IMG/VR virus record: IMGVR_UViG_3300033141_001144
Location: 1 to 41,842 of that record
Length of the DNA: 41,842 nt
From: a virus
Strand: one strand, 5' to 3'
Shown: positions 7,648-14,920 of the stretch, one piece after another
How the letters are laid out: each line of letters opens with the position of its first letter
Numbering within the stretch: the stretch's first letter is position 1
Program-made: the position numbers and the translations under genes
Notes under the pieces: model-generated
Database searches by the model: none
Seen by the model: the letters and a program-made list of their open reading frames with translations, nothing else
What the model was told of the DNA's origin: nothing

Positions 7648-10000
7648 ATTCCTCCAGAAGTTTCGCCCGCACGGCCCTTGGGTTTTGACGGCTATCCATC
7701 CCACTAAAGAGGGTAGGCTCAACACAACAACATTTAATGAAGCAAGTGTAGAGAAGTTAAAGCAATGGCTGAACCGGTATGGCGAAGATCATAATATATA
7801 CTTCTCAGTCAACCCTACTTTGGCAGATAAGGTCTACAAAAAAGCATCCAGAGAAAATATCTCAGCAGTCGAATACCTACATGTAGATGTAGACCCACGG
7901 GCGGGCGAAGACCTGGATGCCGAACAAAAGCGAATTTTGGGTACCATCCGCAAGTTCAAGCCCATTCCCACTTGCGTGATTTTCTCCGGAGGTGGTTATC
8001 AGGCGTTTTGGCGATTAGAAGAACCAATACAAATCGATGGCGATCTCCAAAAAGCAGAAGATGCCAAAAGATATAATCAACAACTCGAAATGCTCCTGGG
8101 AGGGGACAATTGTCATAACATTGATAGAATCATGAGGCTGCCCGGCACAGTGAATCGTCCGAACGCAAAAAAGCGTAAGAAGGGCCGAACCGAGGTCATG
8201 GCCGAATTGATCCACTTTGATGGTACGATCTCTTACCCGATTTCAGACTTTACTGCGGCCCAACCAGTACAAAGCCCCATCAACAAAGGATTTTCTGGGG
8301 GCCGATCTGAGCTTATGCCCAAGGTGGATACAGGTAACATCCGTCGGGTCGAGAGCCTGGACGAGCTTGGTGAAAATGTCAAGTCATGGGTGAAGGTGCT
8401 GATCGTCCAAGGCCACGATCCTGACGAGCCGAATAAATTCGCTTCTCGAAGTGAAGCATTATTCTGCGTTTGCTGCGAGCTTTGTCGAGCGGGCGTAGAT
8501 GATAATGTGATTTTTTCCATCATTACCGACAAGGATTTTGGAATTTCCGAATCGGTCATTCAGCTTGGCTCGCGAGCGGAATCCTATGCCTTACGGCAAA
8601 TTGAACGAGCCCACGAGTTTACAATCGATCCAGCCTTGACAGAACTGAATGAGCGTCATGCCGTCATTTCATCCATGGGTGGTAAATGCAGAGTCATCTC
8701 AGAGGAGCATGACTTCGCCTTTAATCGTCCAAAAATCGAAATGCAAACATTCGCAGATTTCCGAAATCGTTACATGCACCAAAAAGTCAAGGTGGGCGAA
8801 GATAAAGACGGTAATGACAAATTCATGCCGAAGGGTGATTGGTGGTTGAAACATGCCCACCGGCGTCAATTCGATGCGATGGTATTCGTGCCCGGCCAAG
8901 AAGTTGAAGGTGCGTATAATCTCTGGCGAGGCTTCACTTGTGAGGCTAAGCCTGGGCAGTGTGACCTATTCCTGAATCATCTGCGTGACAATATATGCCA
9001 AGGCGTAGAAGAACATTATCAATATCTCGTGACATGGCTTGCGGATGCAGTACAACATCCTAATAAACCAGGGGGCACAGCCGTGGTCATGCGAGGAAAA
9101 CAAGGTACCGGCAAAAGCTTTTTTGCGAAAAGTGTTGGTCACTTATTTGGTCAACACTTTCTCCAGATCAGCAATTCAAAACATCTGGTGGGTTCGTTCA
9201 ATGCCCACTTGCGGGATTGTGTTTTACTCTTTGCCGACGAGGCTTTTTACGCCGGGGACAAGAAGGGCGAAGGCACTCTGAAAGCATTGATTACCGAAGA
9301 ACATATCGTCGTAGAGAAAAAAGGCATAGATTCCGAAGCATCTCCGAATTATATTCATCTCATCATGGCCTCAAATAGCGAGTGGGTTGTACCTGTTGCG
9401 ATGGACGACCGACGATTTTTCGTTTTAGATACCTCAGAAAATCACCGCAAAGACACCAAATACTTCGGAGCGATCCAAGATCAACTTGACCATGGCGGAT
9501 ATGAGGCCCTACTGCACTATCTAATGACATTCGATACAGGGAAAATCAATCTTCGTGAGGCCCCAACCACGGACGCCCTGAACGAACAAAAACAACTCAA
9601 TCTTAGCCCAGAACAATCATGGTGGTATGACCGGCTCCATGAGGGCCGCATATTGGCCCGACATGAACAATGGGAAACCTTAGTTCCAAAACAGGAATTA
9701 TTGGCAGATTTTATTGATTTTGTGAAAACCTATGTTGGAAATTACATGAATCGATGCTCAATGCACCGACTCACAAAATTTCTACATCGGGTCTTGCCTC
9801 CAGGTTTTCCTACAGTCAAAACCATGAAATGCAGCCCCAATCCCTCGCAACCGCTGCGAACCGGGCTAAACTTCTGCACAAATCCCCGGTGCTATGGCTT
9901 CCCTGGATTAGAGGACTGCCGTAAAGCCTGGAATGACGTTATGGGATTTAATACGGTCTGGCAAGATGTGCCAGATAACGAAGAACCACCTCCGTTCTAA
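7631..10000 (+). CDS. Primase-helicase (archaeo-eukaryotic-type primase plus SF3-like helicase)
   Basis: The 789-residue fusion joins priming and unwinding. Residues about 80-90 hold LHVDVD (D86, D88), the metal-binding pair of primase-polymerase domains. SGGGYQAFW and HNIDRIMRLPGTVNRP complete the primase core near residues 115-185. The helicase part has Walker A GKQGTGKS (about 488-496, K495), FADEAFYAG as Walker B and IMASNSEWVVP followed by DDRRFFVLD, as in the DUF5906/SF3-like helicases of phages and mobile elements. The C-terminal 150 residues look like an accessory winged-helix region. It is the likely initiator of phage DNA synthesis. The family architecture is well known; fine boundaries are estimated. 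Confidence 0.9.
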   Translation: MSLSLEFLQKFRPHGPWVLTAIHPTKEGRLNTTTFNEASVEKLKQWLNRYGEDHNIYFSVNPTLADKVYKKASRENISAVEYLHVDVDPRAGEDLDAEQKRILGTIRKFKPIPTCVIFSGGGYQAFWRLEEPIQIDGDLQKAEDAKRYNQQLEMLLGGDNCHNIDRIMRLPGTVNRPNAKKRKKGRTEVMAELIHFDGTISYPISDFTAAQPVQSPINKGFSGGRSELMPKVDTGNIRRVESLDELGENVKSWVKVLIVQGHDPDEPNKFASRSEALFCVCCELCRAGVDDNVIFSIITDKDFGISESVIQLGSRAESYALRQIERAHEFTIDPALTELNERHAVISSMGGKCRVISEEHDFAFNRPKIEMQTFADFRNRYMHQKVKVGEDKDGNDKFMPKGDWWLKHAHRRQFDAMVFVPGQEVEGAYNLWRGFTCEAKPGQCDLFLNHLRDNICQGVEEHYQYLVTWLADAVQHPNKPGGTAVVMRGKQGTGKSFFAKSVGHLFGQHFLQISNSKHLVGSFNAHLRDCVLLFADEAFYAGDKKGEGTLKALITEEHIVVEKKGIDSEASPNYIHLIMASNSEWVVPVAMDDRRFFVLDTSENHRKDTKYFGAIQDQLDHGGYEALLHYLMTFDTGKINLREAPTTDALNEQKQLNLSPEQSWWYDRLHEGRILARHEQWETLVPKQELLADFIDFVKTYVGNYMNRCSMHRLTKFLHRVLPPGFPTVKTMKCSPNPSQPLRTGLNFCTNPRCYGFPGLEDCRKAWNDVMGFNTVWQDVPDNEEPPPF

Positions 10001-10011
10001 TGGGAGATAAC

Positions 10012-10236
10012 ATGGCAAACATTGCAGGAGATTATAGTCTGAGGTGCCGCAAATGTGAAGGCAAATTATCCAGACCCATCGAAGTCGATCCAGCGATCTA
10101 TGGTCTTGTACCGAATAAACATGGGGCGGTACTTCGTAGATGTTTGAAGTGTTGGCAACTTTGGCTTGGGTATATCGAATTATTGCCCGATAAGAAAATG
10201 AAAATCATTCAAAAATGCGTTGACAGAGTGCTATAA
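10012..10236 (+). CDS. Small zinc-ribbon protein
   Basis: The 74-residue protein has two Cys pairs, LRCRKCEGK near residue 14 and LRRCLKCWQLWLG near residue 45. This spacing suits a zinc ribbon. GGGAG at 10002-10006 is well placed for ATG 10012; an in-frame ATG at 10000 overlaps the primase stop as TAATG and is an alternative. The C-terminus ends in a basic helix. It closes the replication operon just before a new promoter. Nucleic-acid or protein binding is likely but the role is unknown. Confidence 0.7.
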   Translation: MANIAGDYSLRCRKCEGKLSRPIEVDPAIYGLVPNKHGAVLRRCLKCWQLWLGYIELLPDKKMKIIQKCVDRVL

Positions 10237-10248
10237 TCTTGTTATACT
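10220..10248 (+). promoter_or_regulatory. Sigma-70 promoter P1
   Basis: TTGACA at 10220-10225, a 17-nt spacer and TATACT at 10243-10248. It overlaps the end of the preceding gene. The ATG of the next gene begins 10 nt after the -10 element, so its transcript would have almost no leader. Confidence 0.85.
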
Positions 10249-10257
10249 GAGAGCACT

Positions 10258-10473
10258 ATGAATCTTACAATTGCAATCGTGTTTGTGAAGGGCACAGCGA
10301 AGACTCGAATTGAGAGTGAGTGCCTTGTAACGTGTGCCCTGGAAGGGCAAAATGGGGGTGAATTGATTGATACGCATCGGCGTATCTTGGAGCAAGCATT
10401 TTCCGAGATACATGATACTGCCGAGGTTGACGTACTCTTTCCAGAATTAGGCGAATGCGAAAACATCGTATGA
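10258..10473 (+). CDS. Hypothetical protein, near-leaderless
   Basis: The 71-residue protein (MNLTIAIVFVKGTAKTR at the start) has a short hydrophobic beta-like N-terminus and an acidic end. No family is recognised. It is the first gene after promoter P1. Its ATG sits about 2-4 nt after the expected transcription start, with no real Shine-Dalgarno, so it may be translated from a leaderless or nearly leaderless mRNA. Its stop TGA overlaps the next ATG (ATGA at 10470-10473). Confidence 0.6.
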   Translation: MNLTIAIVFVKGTAKTRIESECLVTCALEGQNGGELIDTHRRILEQAFSEIHDTAEVDVLFPELGECENIV

Positions 10474-10946
10474 CTCCAATCAAGATCAAATTTCGTGGCG
10501 GCGAAAGCCTCCTTATCTTTGCCAGAGAGCCAATCTCATTTGCGGAATCAGTTCACAATATAAATCCTCCGGAAATCGCATCATTGACATATCCCACTGA
10601 ATCAAATCTGGATGAACCTGATCCCAACGAGCTTCAAGAGATCAAGATCAGCTTAGATAGCGGTGGGATCATTATCTGCTACATCCACAAGGATGCTCAG
10701 AACAAGATACGATTCATTGAGGGAGTTGAATCAGTCGAGAATAGCACTGTAATCGCTTACCATAAACTTAAGGAAGAGGAAATAAGGTTAAATGCACGCT
10801 GGAAGGCAGTACGAGACGTAATAAACAACATTCCAAATGAAGATACTCGTCTTTATCTTCACCAAGAGTACTTGAAACGGCGACGAGCGTATGTCGCTGC
10901 CGTTGAAGCGTTAATTGAGGGCATGATTAGGAGACCCGAAGAATGA
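10470..10946 (+). CDS. Hypothetical protein
   Basis: The 158-residue protein starts MTPIKIKFRGGESLLIF. The first 90 residues look beta-rich; the C-terminal part (KLKEEEIRLNARWKAVRDVI onward) is strongly helical and charged, possibly a coiled coil. ATG 10470 is coupled to the previous stop (ATGA); an in-frame ATG at 10455 is an alternative. The end overlaps the next gene by 4 nt, so the three genes after P1 form one operon leading to envelope proteins. No domain is recognised. Confidence 0.65.
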   Translation: MTPIKIKFRGGESLLIFAREPISFAESVHNINPPEIASLTYPTESNLDEPDPNELQEIKISLDSGGIIICYIHKDAQNKIRFIEGVESVENSTVIAYHKLKEEEIRLNARWKAVRDVINNIPNEDTRLYLHQEYLKRRRAYVAAVEALIEGMIRRPEE

Positions 10947-11575
10947 AAAAAGTAATTGCGTATACCATGTTGGCTATTGTTCTTGTGGGCAGCGGTTGTA
11001 TCGGCACTATCGCGGAGAACATCACCCCTGCCAACATTGACAATGGTGCAGTAAACTATGCAGTTGATGCCAACGTGGCTGAGCCGGACGAATATAGCGG
11101 CTACCCCAGCTTAGCAAAGTTGAAAAAGCTCCAACTTGATATCAAAAGTGCCCATGAACTAAATGGCTTGGAGCTACAGCAACTCGCGGAGAAAGAAAAC
11201 CTCAAATTCAACCTGCTGAGCGGTATCGTCTCGACGGACATAGAAATTGCTCAAGCTCGCGAAGAGCTTTTGTTCGGACCTACTGGAGCCGTGGCAATTG
11301 GCTTGAGCCTCTTGGGCGTATCGGCCGGTGGCTATCTTGGACTCATGAGAAAGCGACCAAAAGACCTTAGCCCCGAAGAAGTTGAATCGGTAATGGCTGA
11401 AATCAAGGGCGAAGTCACAAAAAAAGATCGAGCACTTATTCAGCTTGTTGGTCAACTACAAAAGGTGATCGAGGCCAAACCAGAAGCGGAACGGCGAACT
11501 TATCTGGAAAGCCTCAAGGCCGAACAACTTCCGGAAACCAGAGCGGTCGTCAAGGCGGCGAAGGCCGCATCATAA
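10943..11575 (+). CDS. Predicted membrane protein with signal or lipoprotein N-terminus
   Basis: The 210-residue protein begins MKKVIAYTMLAIVLVGSGC, a basic start plus hydrophobic core ending in GSGC. That is close to a lipobox, though G at -3 is not the consensus L/V/I. A second hydrophobic segment (GPTGAVAIGLSLLGVSAGGY, residues about 112-131) is followed by MRKRPKD and a long helical tail rich in Glu, Lys and Ala. A topology with an external N-terminal region and an internal tail fits the positive residues after the second segment. It overlaps the previous gene as ATGA. A cell-surface or lysis-related role is possible; neither is shown. Confidence 0.65.
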   Translation: MKKVIAYTMLAIVLVGSGCIGTIAENITPANIDNGAVNYAVDANVAEPDEYSGYPSLAKLKKLQLDIKSAHELNGLELQQLAEKENLKFNLLSGIVSTDIEIAQAREELLFGPTGAVAIGLSLLGVSAGGYLGLMRKRPKDLSPEEVESVMAEIKGEVTKKDRALIQLVGQLQKVIEAKPEAERRTYLESLKAEQLPETRAVVKAAKAAS

Positions 11576-11588
11576 CACAATTGCAACC

Positions 11589-11610
11589 GGGCCCGGAATA
11601 GGCCGGGCCT
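11589..11610 (+). terminator. GC-rich hairpin after the membrane protein gene
   Basis: GGCCCGG at 11590-11596 pairs with CCGGGCC at 11603-11609 (7 bp, 6-nt loop). No T-run follows; TATTTGGAGATAAG comes next and carries the RBS of the following gene. It may be a weak attenuator or a processing signal. Confidence 0.45.
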
Positions 11611-11626
11611 ATTTGGAGATAAGAAG

Positions 11627-11944
11627 ATGATAGAGACCTTATTTGCAATTGTAACAGTAATCGCCTTCCTGGCCCTGCTCGGATACGGGCTTCTCAGCAA
11701 GGTTGAAGCGGCAACTCGAAAGACCCAAAGGCACGTTTACTATCGTCACCACGATGCTTCTGTCTGGGTCCGCCAAGACCTAAAAGGGCGGCACCGAGAG
11801 CATTGCTTGTGCTATGAGTGCTCAAAGTTCAAGCCCGGCAAACAGGATCATTGCCGCAGGGCCATCGACAATTACGATTGGTGTGTCAAATACGACATGG
11901 TTTCTCCTGTTTGGGAGTGCCCCAGCTTTCGATTGAAGGATTAG
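11627..11944 (+). CDS. Membrane-anchored Cys-rich protein
   Basis: The 105-residue protein has one N-terminal membrane segment (residues about 3-24, LFAIVTVIAFLALLGYGLL) and a soluble part with a regular Cys set: CLCYECSKFKPG, then DHCRRA, then DWCVKYD and WECPSF. The spacing is typical of small phage proteins that bind zinc or another metal. A GGAGATAAGAAG ribosome site precedes ATG 11627. It lies between a membrane protein and a membrane-tethered protease, suggesting a joint envelope function. No named family. Confidence 0.7.
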   Translation: MIETLFAIVTVIAFLALLGYGLLSKVEAATRKTQRHVYYRHHDASVWVRQDLKGRHREHCLCYECSKFKPGKQDHCRRAIDNYDWCVKYDMVSPVWECPSFRLKD

Positions 11945-11949
11945 ACCCG

Positions 11950-12753
11950 ATGAAGACGTTGACGAACATCTTGTTTTTGGTAGTTCTGGCCATGATCGTG
12001 GGAATGACCGCATGGCAAGAGCAGGACATCATTGATCTGAAACTCCGGGCCTACAACGTGGAGAATGGCTTGGTGGCCGCTGCGGGGTGGTGCCAGAAGG
12101 TTCAAGGTAGGCTTACCGATCTTGAGGGTGGGTTGACTTCCATTGAGGGTGGGTTGACTTCCGTTGAGGGTGGGTTGGCCTCGGTAAAGGGTGGGTTGGA
12201 CCCTGCAAAAGGTGGGTTGACTATTGATGACATCATGGGGGCCTCGGTGCGGATCGTAATTGGTGCCGGGATGCGGATGACTGCGGGAACCGGAGTTTTT
12301 GTATCCGAAACCGTCATTTTGACTGCAAAGCATGTCGCGACAGCCGGAAATATCCGGTCGATAACGAACGGCAGAGGAAAGACCTTCACCGTAGTAGAAG
12401 TTCGCAAAGATGCAAATGATGATCTGGCAATCATCATTGTCGCAGAGCGAAATGAATTCTGGCTGGAGACCGGGCCCCGCCCGGCTCTTGATGATTCGAT
12501 CATATCAATTGGCTCTCCGTTCGTGGGGATAAATACCTACTTTACCACGGCACGGGGCAGCGTGTCAACAGAAAAATGGTGTAACGGCAAATTCTTCTTT
12601 CATGGCTTGGCCATCCCCGGCTGTAGTGGTGGACCCGTAATCGCCCATGGGACTGTCGTGGGCATCGTCATACAGAAGCACTTCGACACGGGTTCCCTCG
12701 GCCTCGCTCTGCCTATAGAACGACTGGACCTGGACCTACGGGCCCTATTCTGA
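11950..12753 (+). CDS. Membrane-anchored trypsin-like serine protease
   Basis: The 267-residue protein has a membrane anchor at residues 4-21, then five heptad-like repeats (residues 59-91, pattern xGGLxxx) as a stalk, then a trypsin-like domain. The triad is H128 in LTAKHV, D158 in NDDLAI and S226 in GCSGGP, with the expected order and spacing. The Asn-Ala-like anchor with no obvious cleavage site places the protease on the membrane, most likely facing the periplasm or outside. The start is ATG 11950, 5 nt after the previous stop, with AAGGA about 10 nt upstream; in-frame codons further 5' lie inside the previous gene. The stalk is encoded by GGGTGGGTTG DNA repeats that also occur outside genes at 22.6 kb. 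Confidence 0.85.
   Translation: MKTLTNILFLVVLAMIVGMTAWQEQDIIDLKLRAYNVENGLVAAAGWCQKVQGRLTDLEGGLTSIEGGLTSVEGGLASVKGGLDPAKGGLTIDDIMGASVRIVIGAGMRMTAGTGVFVSETVILTAKHVATAGNIRSITNGRGKTFTVVEVRKDANDDLAIIIVAERNEFWLETGPRPALDDSIISIGSPFVGINTYFTTARGSVSTEKWCNGKFFFHGLAIPGCSGGPVIAHGTVVGIVIQKHFDTGSLGLALPIERLDLDLRALF
12115..12231 (+). repeat. In-gene 21-bp repeats with core GGGTGGGTTG
   Basis: Five units spaced by 21 nt, three of them with GAGGGTGGGTTG and two degenerate (AAGGGTGGGTTG, AAAGGTGGGTTG). They keep the protease reading frame and encode the GGL-containing heptads. The same 10-bp core recurs at 22596-22742 in noncoding DNA. Confidence 0.8.
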
Positions 12754-12778
12754 AAACACTCCTCCATCTCTCCTCCGG

Positions 12779-12804
12779 TGCCGGGGCCCTCCCCGGCATT
12801 TTTT
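12779..12804 (+). terminator. Rho-independent terminator
   Basis: TGCCGGGG (12779-12786) pairs with CCCCGGCA (12791-12798) around CCCT, followed by six T. It ends the envelope operon 25 nt after the protease stop. Confidence 0.9.
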
Positions 12805-12814
12805 CATTTTTCAC

Positions 12815-12843
12815 TTGCATAGATTTAATCTATGTAGTATACT
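12815..12843 (+). promoter_or_regulatory. Sigma-70 promoter P2 with operator-like palindrome
   Basis: TTGCAT (12815-12820), 17-nt spacer, TATACT (12838-12843). The spacer contains a perfect inverted repeat, CATAGAT-TTA-ATCTATG at 12818-12834, which overlaps the -35 and would suit a repressor. The downstream ACTTTACGTAGATAG again carries TAGATAG. Confidence 0.85.
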
Positions 12844-12893
12844 TTACGTAGATAGAACGAAATCGATTCAGACAGCCATTATAGGAGACCGAA

Positions 12894-13310
12894 ATGCCCA
12901 GAGGAGTCTATTGCAACTCGGATGCGGTGCTTACAGTTCATATCGATAGCTCCGTGTGGTCTGAGCCTGATGATCCAGACGCGGCGGACTATTGGAAGGC
13001 TTGTGTGGATGGAACTATGTTATGTATCGAAACTCGCTGGCCGTCATTCGTCAAGTGTGACCGTTGGGCAGGACGCGAAGAGCACGTTATGCTGGAGAAT
13101 GACCATGCGGAAATAGTAGTTTACGAGTATTGTGGCATGACGTCAATCTCGCTGGTGCCATCCAACGAACACCAGCCGGAAATCGCAGAGCATTGGTGCA
13201 ACCAAATTGCTCCGGGACTACAGGAGATGATCGACAGGCTCTTCCCCAATCATACATACAATCGGACAAGCGAATACACCATGAGCAAGCGGAAGGTAGT
13301 AACACCATGA
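12894..13310 (+). CDS. Hypothetical protein
   Basis: The 138-residue protein starts MPRGVYCNSDAVLTVHIDSS, with alternating hydrophobic residues suggesting beta strands. It is acidic overall, has six Cys that are not in a clear zinc pattern and many Trp. AGGAGA lies 7 nt before ATG 12894. It is the first gene of the P2 transcript and couples to the SprT-like gene (ATGA). No family is recognised. Confidence 0.65.
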   Translation: MPRGVYCNSDAVLTVHIDSSVWSEPDDPDAADYWKACVDGTMLCIETRWPSFVKCDRWAGREEHVMLENDHAEIVVYEYCGMTSISLVPSNEHQPEIAEHWCNQIAPGLQEMIDRLFPNHTYNRTSEYTMSKRKVVTP

Positions 13311-13771
13311 CAGACCGGTGGGACGCAAAAACTTACAGGCCCTTGGGGCGTGACTTTCAACGCACCAAAGTCTATAAAGCAGAACGCGAATTCAGAGTAT
13401 GGCAGAATGAGACATCAATGATAGGTGAACAGATTCACTGCTACGCTCTCAGTGTTGTTCAAGATCGTTGGCTGATCGACCGATTCGGGGAAATCCGATT
13501 TAAGGTTCAAACATCTGGCCGACGCAAGTATACCGCGTGCTGTAGCAAGAGCCGTAAGGATGGAACCTTTACGTTGAAATTCCCGGCCAAATCTTCTTGG
13601 ATAACGAGAGTCGTTGTTCTGCATGAATTGGCCCATATCATTACAGATGGCCAACATCACGGCCCGATTTTCTGCTTAGTCCTCTTGCAACTTGTCATAC
13701 ATTTCTTAGGTGCTGACGCGGGCCATGAGTTCTACAAACAATATCGGATGCAGGGAGTCCACTTATGCTGA
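13307..13771 (+). CDS. SprT-like zinc metalloprotease-fold protein
   Basis: The 154-residue protein has HELAH at residues 106-110 and a following GQHHG (His117/118) that can supply the third zinc ligand. This HExxH-x7-8-HG pattern is like the small SprT-type metallopeptidase-like proteins of phages and actinobacteria. A basic, Cys-containing stretch (RRKYTACCSKSRKDG) lies just before it. Start ATG 13307 overlaps the previous stop (ATGA); the longer in-frame extension would sit inside the preceding gene. The substrate is unknown; DNA-protein crosslink repair is one role seen in the SprT family. Confidence 0.75.
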   Translation: MTDRWDAKTYRPLGRDFQRTKVYKAEREFRVWQNETSMIGEQIHCYALSVVQDRWLIDRFGEIRFKVQTSGRRKYTACCSKSRKDGTFTLKFPAKSSWITRVVVLHELAHIITDGQHHGPIFCLVLLQLVIHFLGADAGHEFYKQYRMQGVHLC

Positions 13772-13835
13772 CCCTACATAGAGCACGCTGGCTCCTGGTC
13801 CGATAATAGAATCTCGCTAATTCAGGAAATTTTAC

Positions 13836-13864
13836 TTGCATGGATGTGATCTATGCTGTATACT
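13836..13864 (+). promoter_or_regulatory. Sigma-70 promoter P3 for the noncoding RNA region
   Basis: TTGCAT (13836-13841), 17-nt spacer, TATACT (13859-13864). The spacer has an imperfect copy of the P2 palindrome, CATGGAT-GTG-ATCTATG. The predicted start, about 13871, falls at the 5' end of a structured RNA and about 300 nt before the next ATG. A GTCCGATAA word lies upstream at 13798-13806. Confidence 0.85.
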
Positions 13865-13869
13865 ATACA

Positions 13870-13931
13870 CAGTGGTTGGCAGTGAGAGACACGCCAAACG
13901 AGGCAAAAGTCAGGTTCATGACCAACCACTG
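13870..13931 (+). ncRNA. Three-way-junction RNA at the 5' end of the P3 transcript
   Basis: CAGTGGTTGG (13870-13879) is exactly complementary to CCAACCACTG (13922-13931). Inside, GGC-A-GTG (13878-13884) pairs with CACGCC (13890-13895) over an AGAGA loop, and GTCA (13909-13912) pairs with TGAC (13919-13922) over GGTTCA. The last pairs of the closing stem compete with the inner stems, giving a compact three-way junction. It starts at the predicted transcription start. It looks like a riboswitch-sized leader or a stabilising cap, but matches no class I know. Confidence 0.6.
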
Positions 13932-13948
13932 CTCTTTGATAATTGAAT

Positions 13949-13963
13949 GCGGGAGTAGCCCGC
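13949..13963 (+). other. Short hairpin between the two structured RNAs
   Basis: GCGGG (13949-13953) pairs with CCCGC (13959-13963) around AGTAG. It is followed by TATTTAT rather than a T-run, and separates the leader fold from the tRNA-like RNA. Confidence 0.5.
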
Positions 13964-13970
13964 TATTTAT

Positions 13971-14141
13971 ACCCGTGTAGCTTATTTGATTAAAGCGTTT
14001 ATGCCCTTGCCTATGGATAGTTGAATTGATGCCTGGGGCCCCGGCCATTGAACTCTCCATAGGATCGGAGCCTTGTGGGAGGCCTCCCACAAAGTCATCG
14101 CAAGGTATAAGAGAAGGCTGGTTTGAATCCTCCCACGGGTG
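13971..14141 (+). ncRNA. tRNA-shaped RNA with a large structured insert in the anticodon arm
   Basis: The 7-bp acceptor stem is perfect (13971-13977 with 14134-14140). U8 is 13978 and the D arm pairs GCTT 13980-13983 with AAGC 13993-13996 over a 9-nt loop with A14, G18, A19 and A21 in place. G26 is 13997. The anticodon stem TTTAT (13998-14002) pairs with ATAAG (14107-14111) and continues through CCTTGC/GCAAGG (14005-14010 with 14100-14105). Inside are hairpins 14011-14062 and the 20-nt palindrome 14073-14092. The T loop is TTTGAAT (14122-14128). The usual G19-C56 tertiary pair is replaced by A19-U56. Odd points: the T stem pairs only 3 of 5, no CCA is encoded, and there is no 7-nt anticodon loop. 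It could be an intron-bearing tRNA, a tmRNA-like molecule or a decayed tRNA. Confidence 0.55.
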
Positions 14142-14164
14142 TTTTTGTAGAAAGGAAAAGCACT

Positions 14165-14296
14165 ATGGAAGTCACGATAGAGATGAAAGTTCGGGCGACC
14201 ATCAACATGCCCGAAGGATACGAAACCGACGACTTGTATGAGCGAGCCGAAGAAGTTTGGGCTCACGGAGAAGTTGTCAATCTGGAGGAACTTTGA
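14165..14296 (+). CDS. Small acidic protein (43 residues)
   Basis: ATG 14165 follows AAAGGA and reads MEVTIEMKVRATINMPEGY, then an acidic helix ending VVNLEEL. The stop TGA overlaps the next ATG (TGATG). The alternating start suggests a beta hairpin, as in small phage proteins of similar shape. It is the first gene after the noncoding RNA region. No function is assigned. Confidence 0.65.
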   Translation: MEVTIEMKVRATINMPEGYETDDLYERAEEVWAHGEVVNLEEL

Positions 14297-14736
14297 TGGC
14301 AATTGCAAAAAAGTGTCTTGCGTGCGACCACTATCGCAATACTTGCGTCGGCAAGAGTAACCCTTGCCCGGACTGGACTGCAATCAACCTCACACCGGAA
14401 TCGAAGGTTGAAGTCACGATAGTGCCGAAGGCCAGCATTCCGGAGCCAGAACCGAAGGTCGAAACTACGCCGAAAGACGGCGAAAGCCCGTCCCAGAAAT
14501 TCGACAGGATCGGTCAAAAGCGACAAGCCCAAGCCTTGGAAGCGATACGCAAGCTTGGGCACTTGACAAGCCACTATCGTCGCAAGAGAACCGGAATCAC
14601 GGCCTACACGTACGAGTGGACCGAAGAAATGGCTTTGGAACTTGTGCGACCTATCGAAGAAGCATTGGAGGCGTTGAAGGATGAACTGCTGGGATGCGAT
14701 AGCCCAAGAGAGCACGGCCTTATTGAGGAGAAGTGA
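14296..14736 (+). CDS. Cys-motif protein with helical C-terminus
   Basis: The 146-residue protein opens MAIAKKCLACDHYRNTC, with a CxxC and further Cys (NPCPDW) that form a small metal-binding knuckle. A Pro/Glu/Lys-rich linker (PEPEPKVETTPKDGE) follows, then an amphipathic helical part with RRKRTGITAYTYEWTEE. ATG 14296 overlaps the preceding stop; earlier in-frame codons overlap the previous gene. No family is recognised. The layout, metal knuckle plus linker plus helical domain, suggests a nucleic-acid or protein adaptor. Confidence 0.65.
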   Translation: MAIAKKCLACDHYRNTCVGKSNPCPDWTAINLTPESKVEVTIVPKASIPEPEPKVETTPKDGESPSQKFDRIGQKRQAQALEAIRKLGHLTSHYRRKRTGITAYTYEWTEEMALELVRPIEEALEALKDELLGCDSPREHGLIEEK

Positions 14737-14737
14737 G

Positions 14738-14920
14738 ATGCTGAGAGTCAAAGTCAACGATTTGGTCCTGATTGTTGGGGCTGACGATATGCCAGTGCAA
14801 GGAGTAGTTGTGGAAATTATGAGCCCCAGTATTGCCAAGGTCAAAACGACAACTGGCGTCCGCACAATCTTCATGTCTGCCCTACACGTACTCAACAGAC
14901 CAGAGGAGGTGACAGCGTGA
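14738..14920 (+). CDS. Small beta-rich protein (60 residues)
   Basis: MLRVKVNDLVLIVGADDMPV begins a protein of short strands, with VQGVVVEIMSPSIAKVKTT after it, resembling a small beta barrel (SH3 or KOW-like). GAGGAGAAGTGAG precedes ATG 14738. GTGA joins it to the next gene. The barrel is a guess from strand pattern; no named family. Confidence 0.6.
   Translation: MLRVKVNDLVLIVGADDMPVQGVVVEIMSPSIAKVKTTTGVRTIFMSALHVLNRPEEVTA

Noticed and set aside
12102-12503. Minus-strand Pro/Asn-rich frames opposite the protease repeats
   Set aside because: They are complements of the GGGTGGGTTG repeats within a well-supported protease gene.
13971-14141. Group I intron inside a tRNA
   Set aside because: The insert of about 100 nt is too short for known group I introns and its hairpins do not show the P3-P7 core; kept only as a tRNA-like RNA.
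13971-14141. Standard tmRNA
   Set aside because: No tag reading frame ending in Ala-Ala, no G-U pair in the acceptor stem, and a regular D stem is present; total length is about half the usual.
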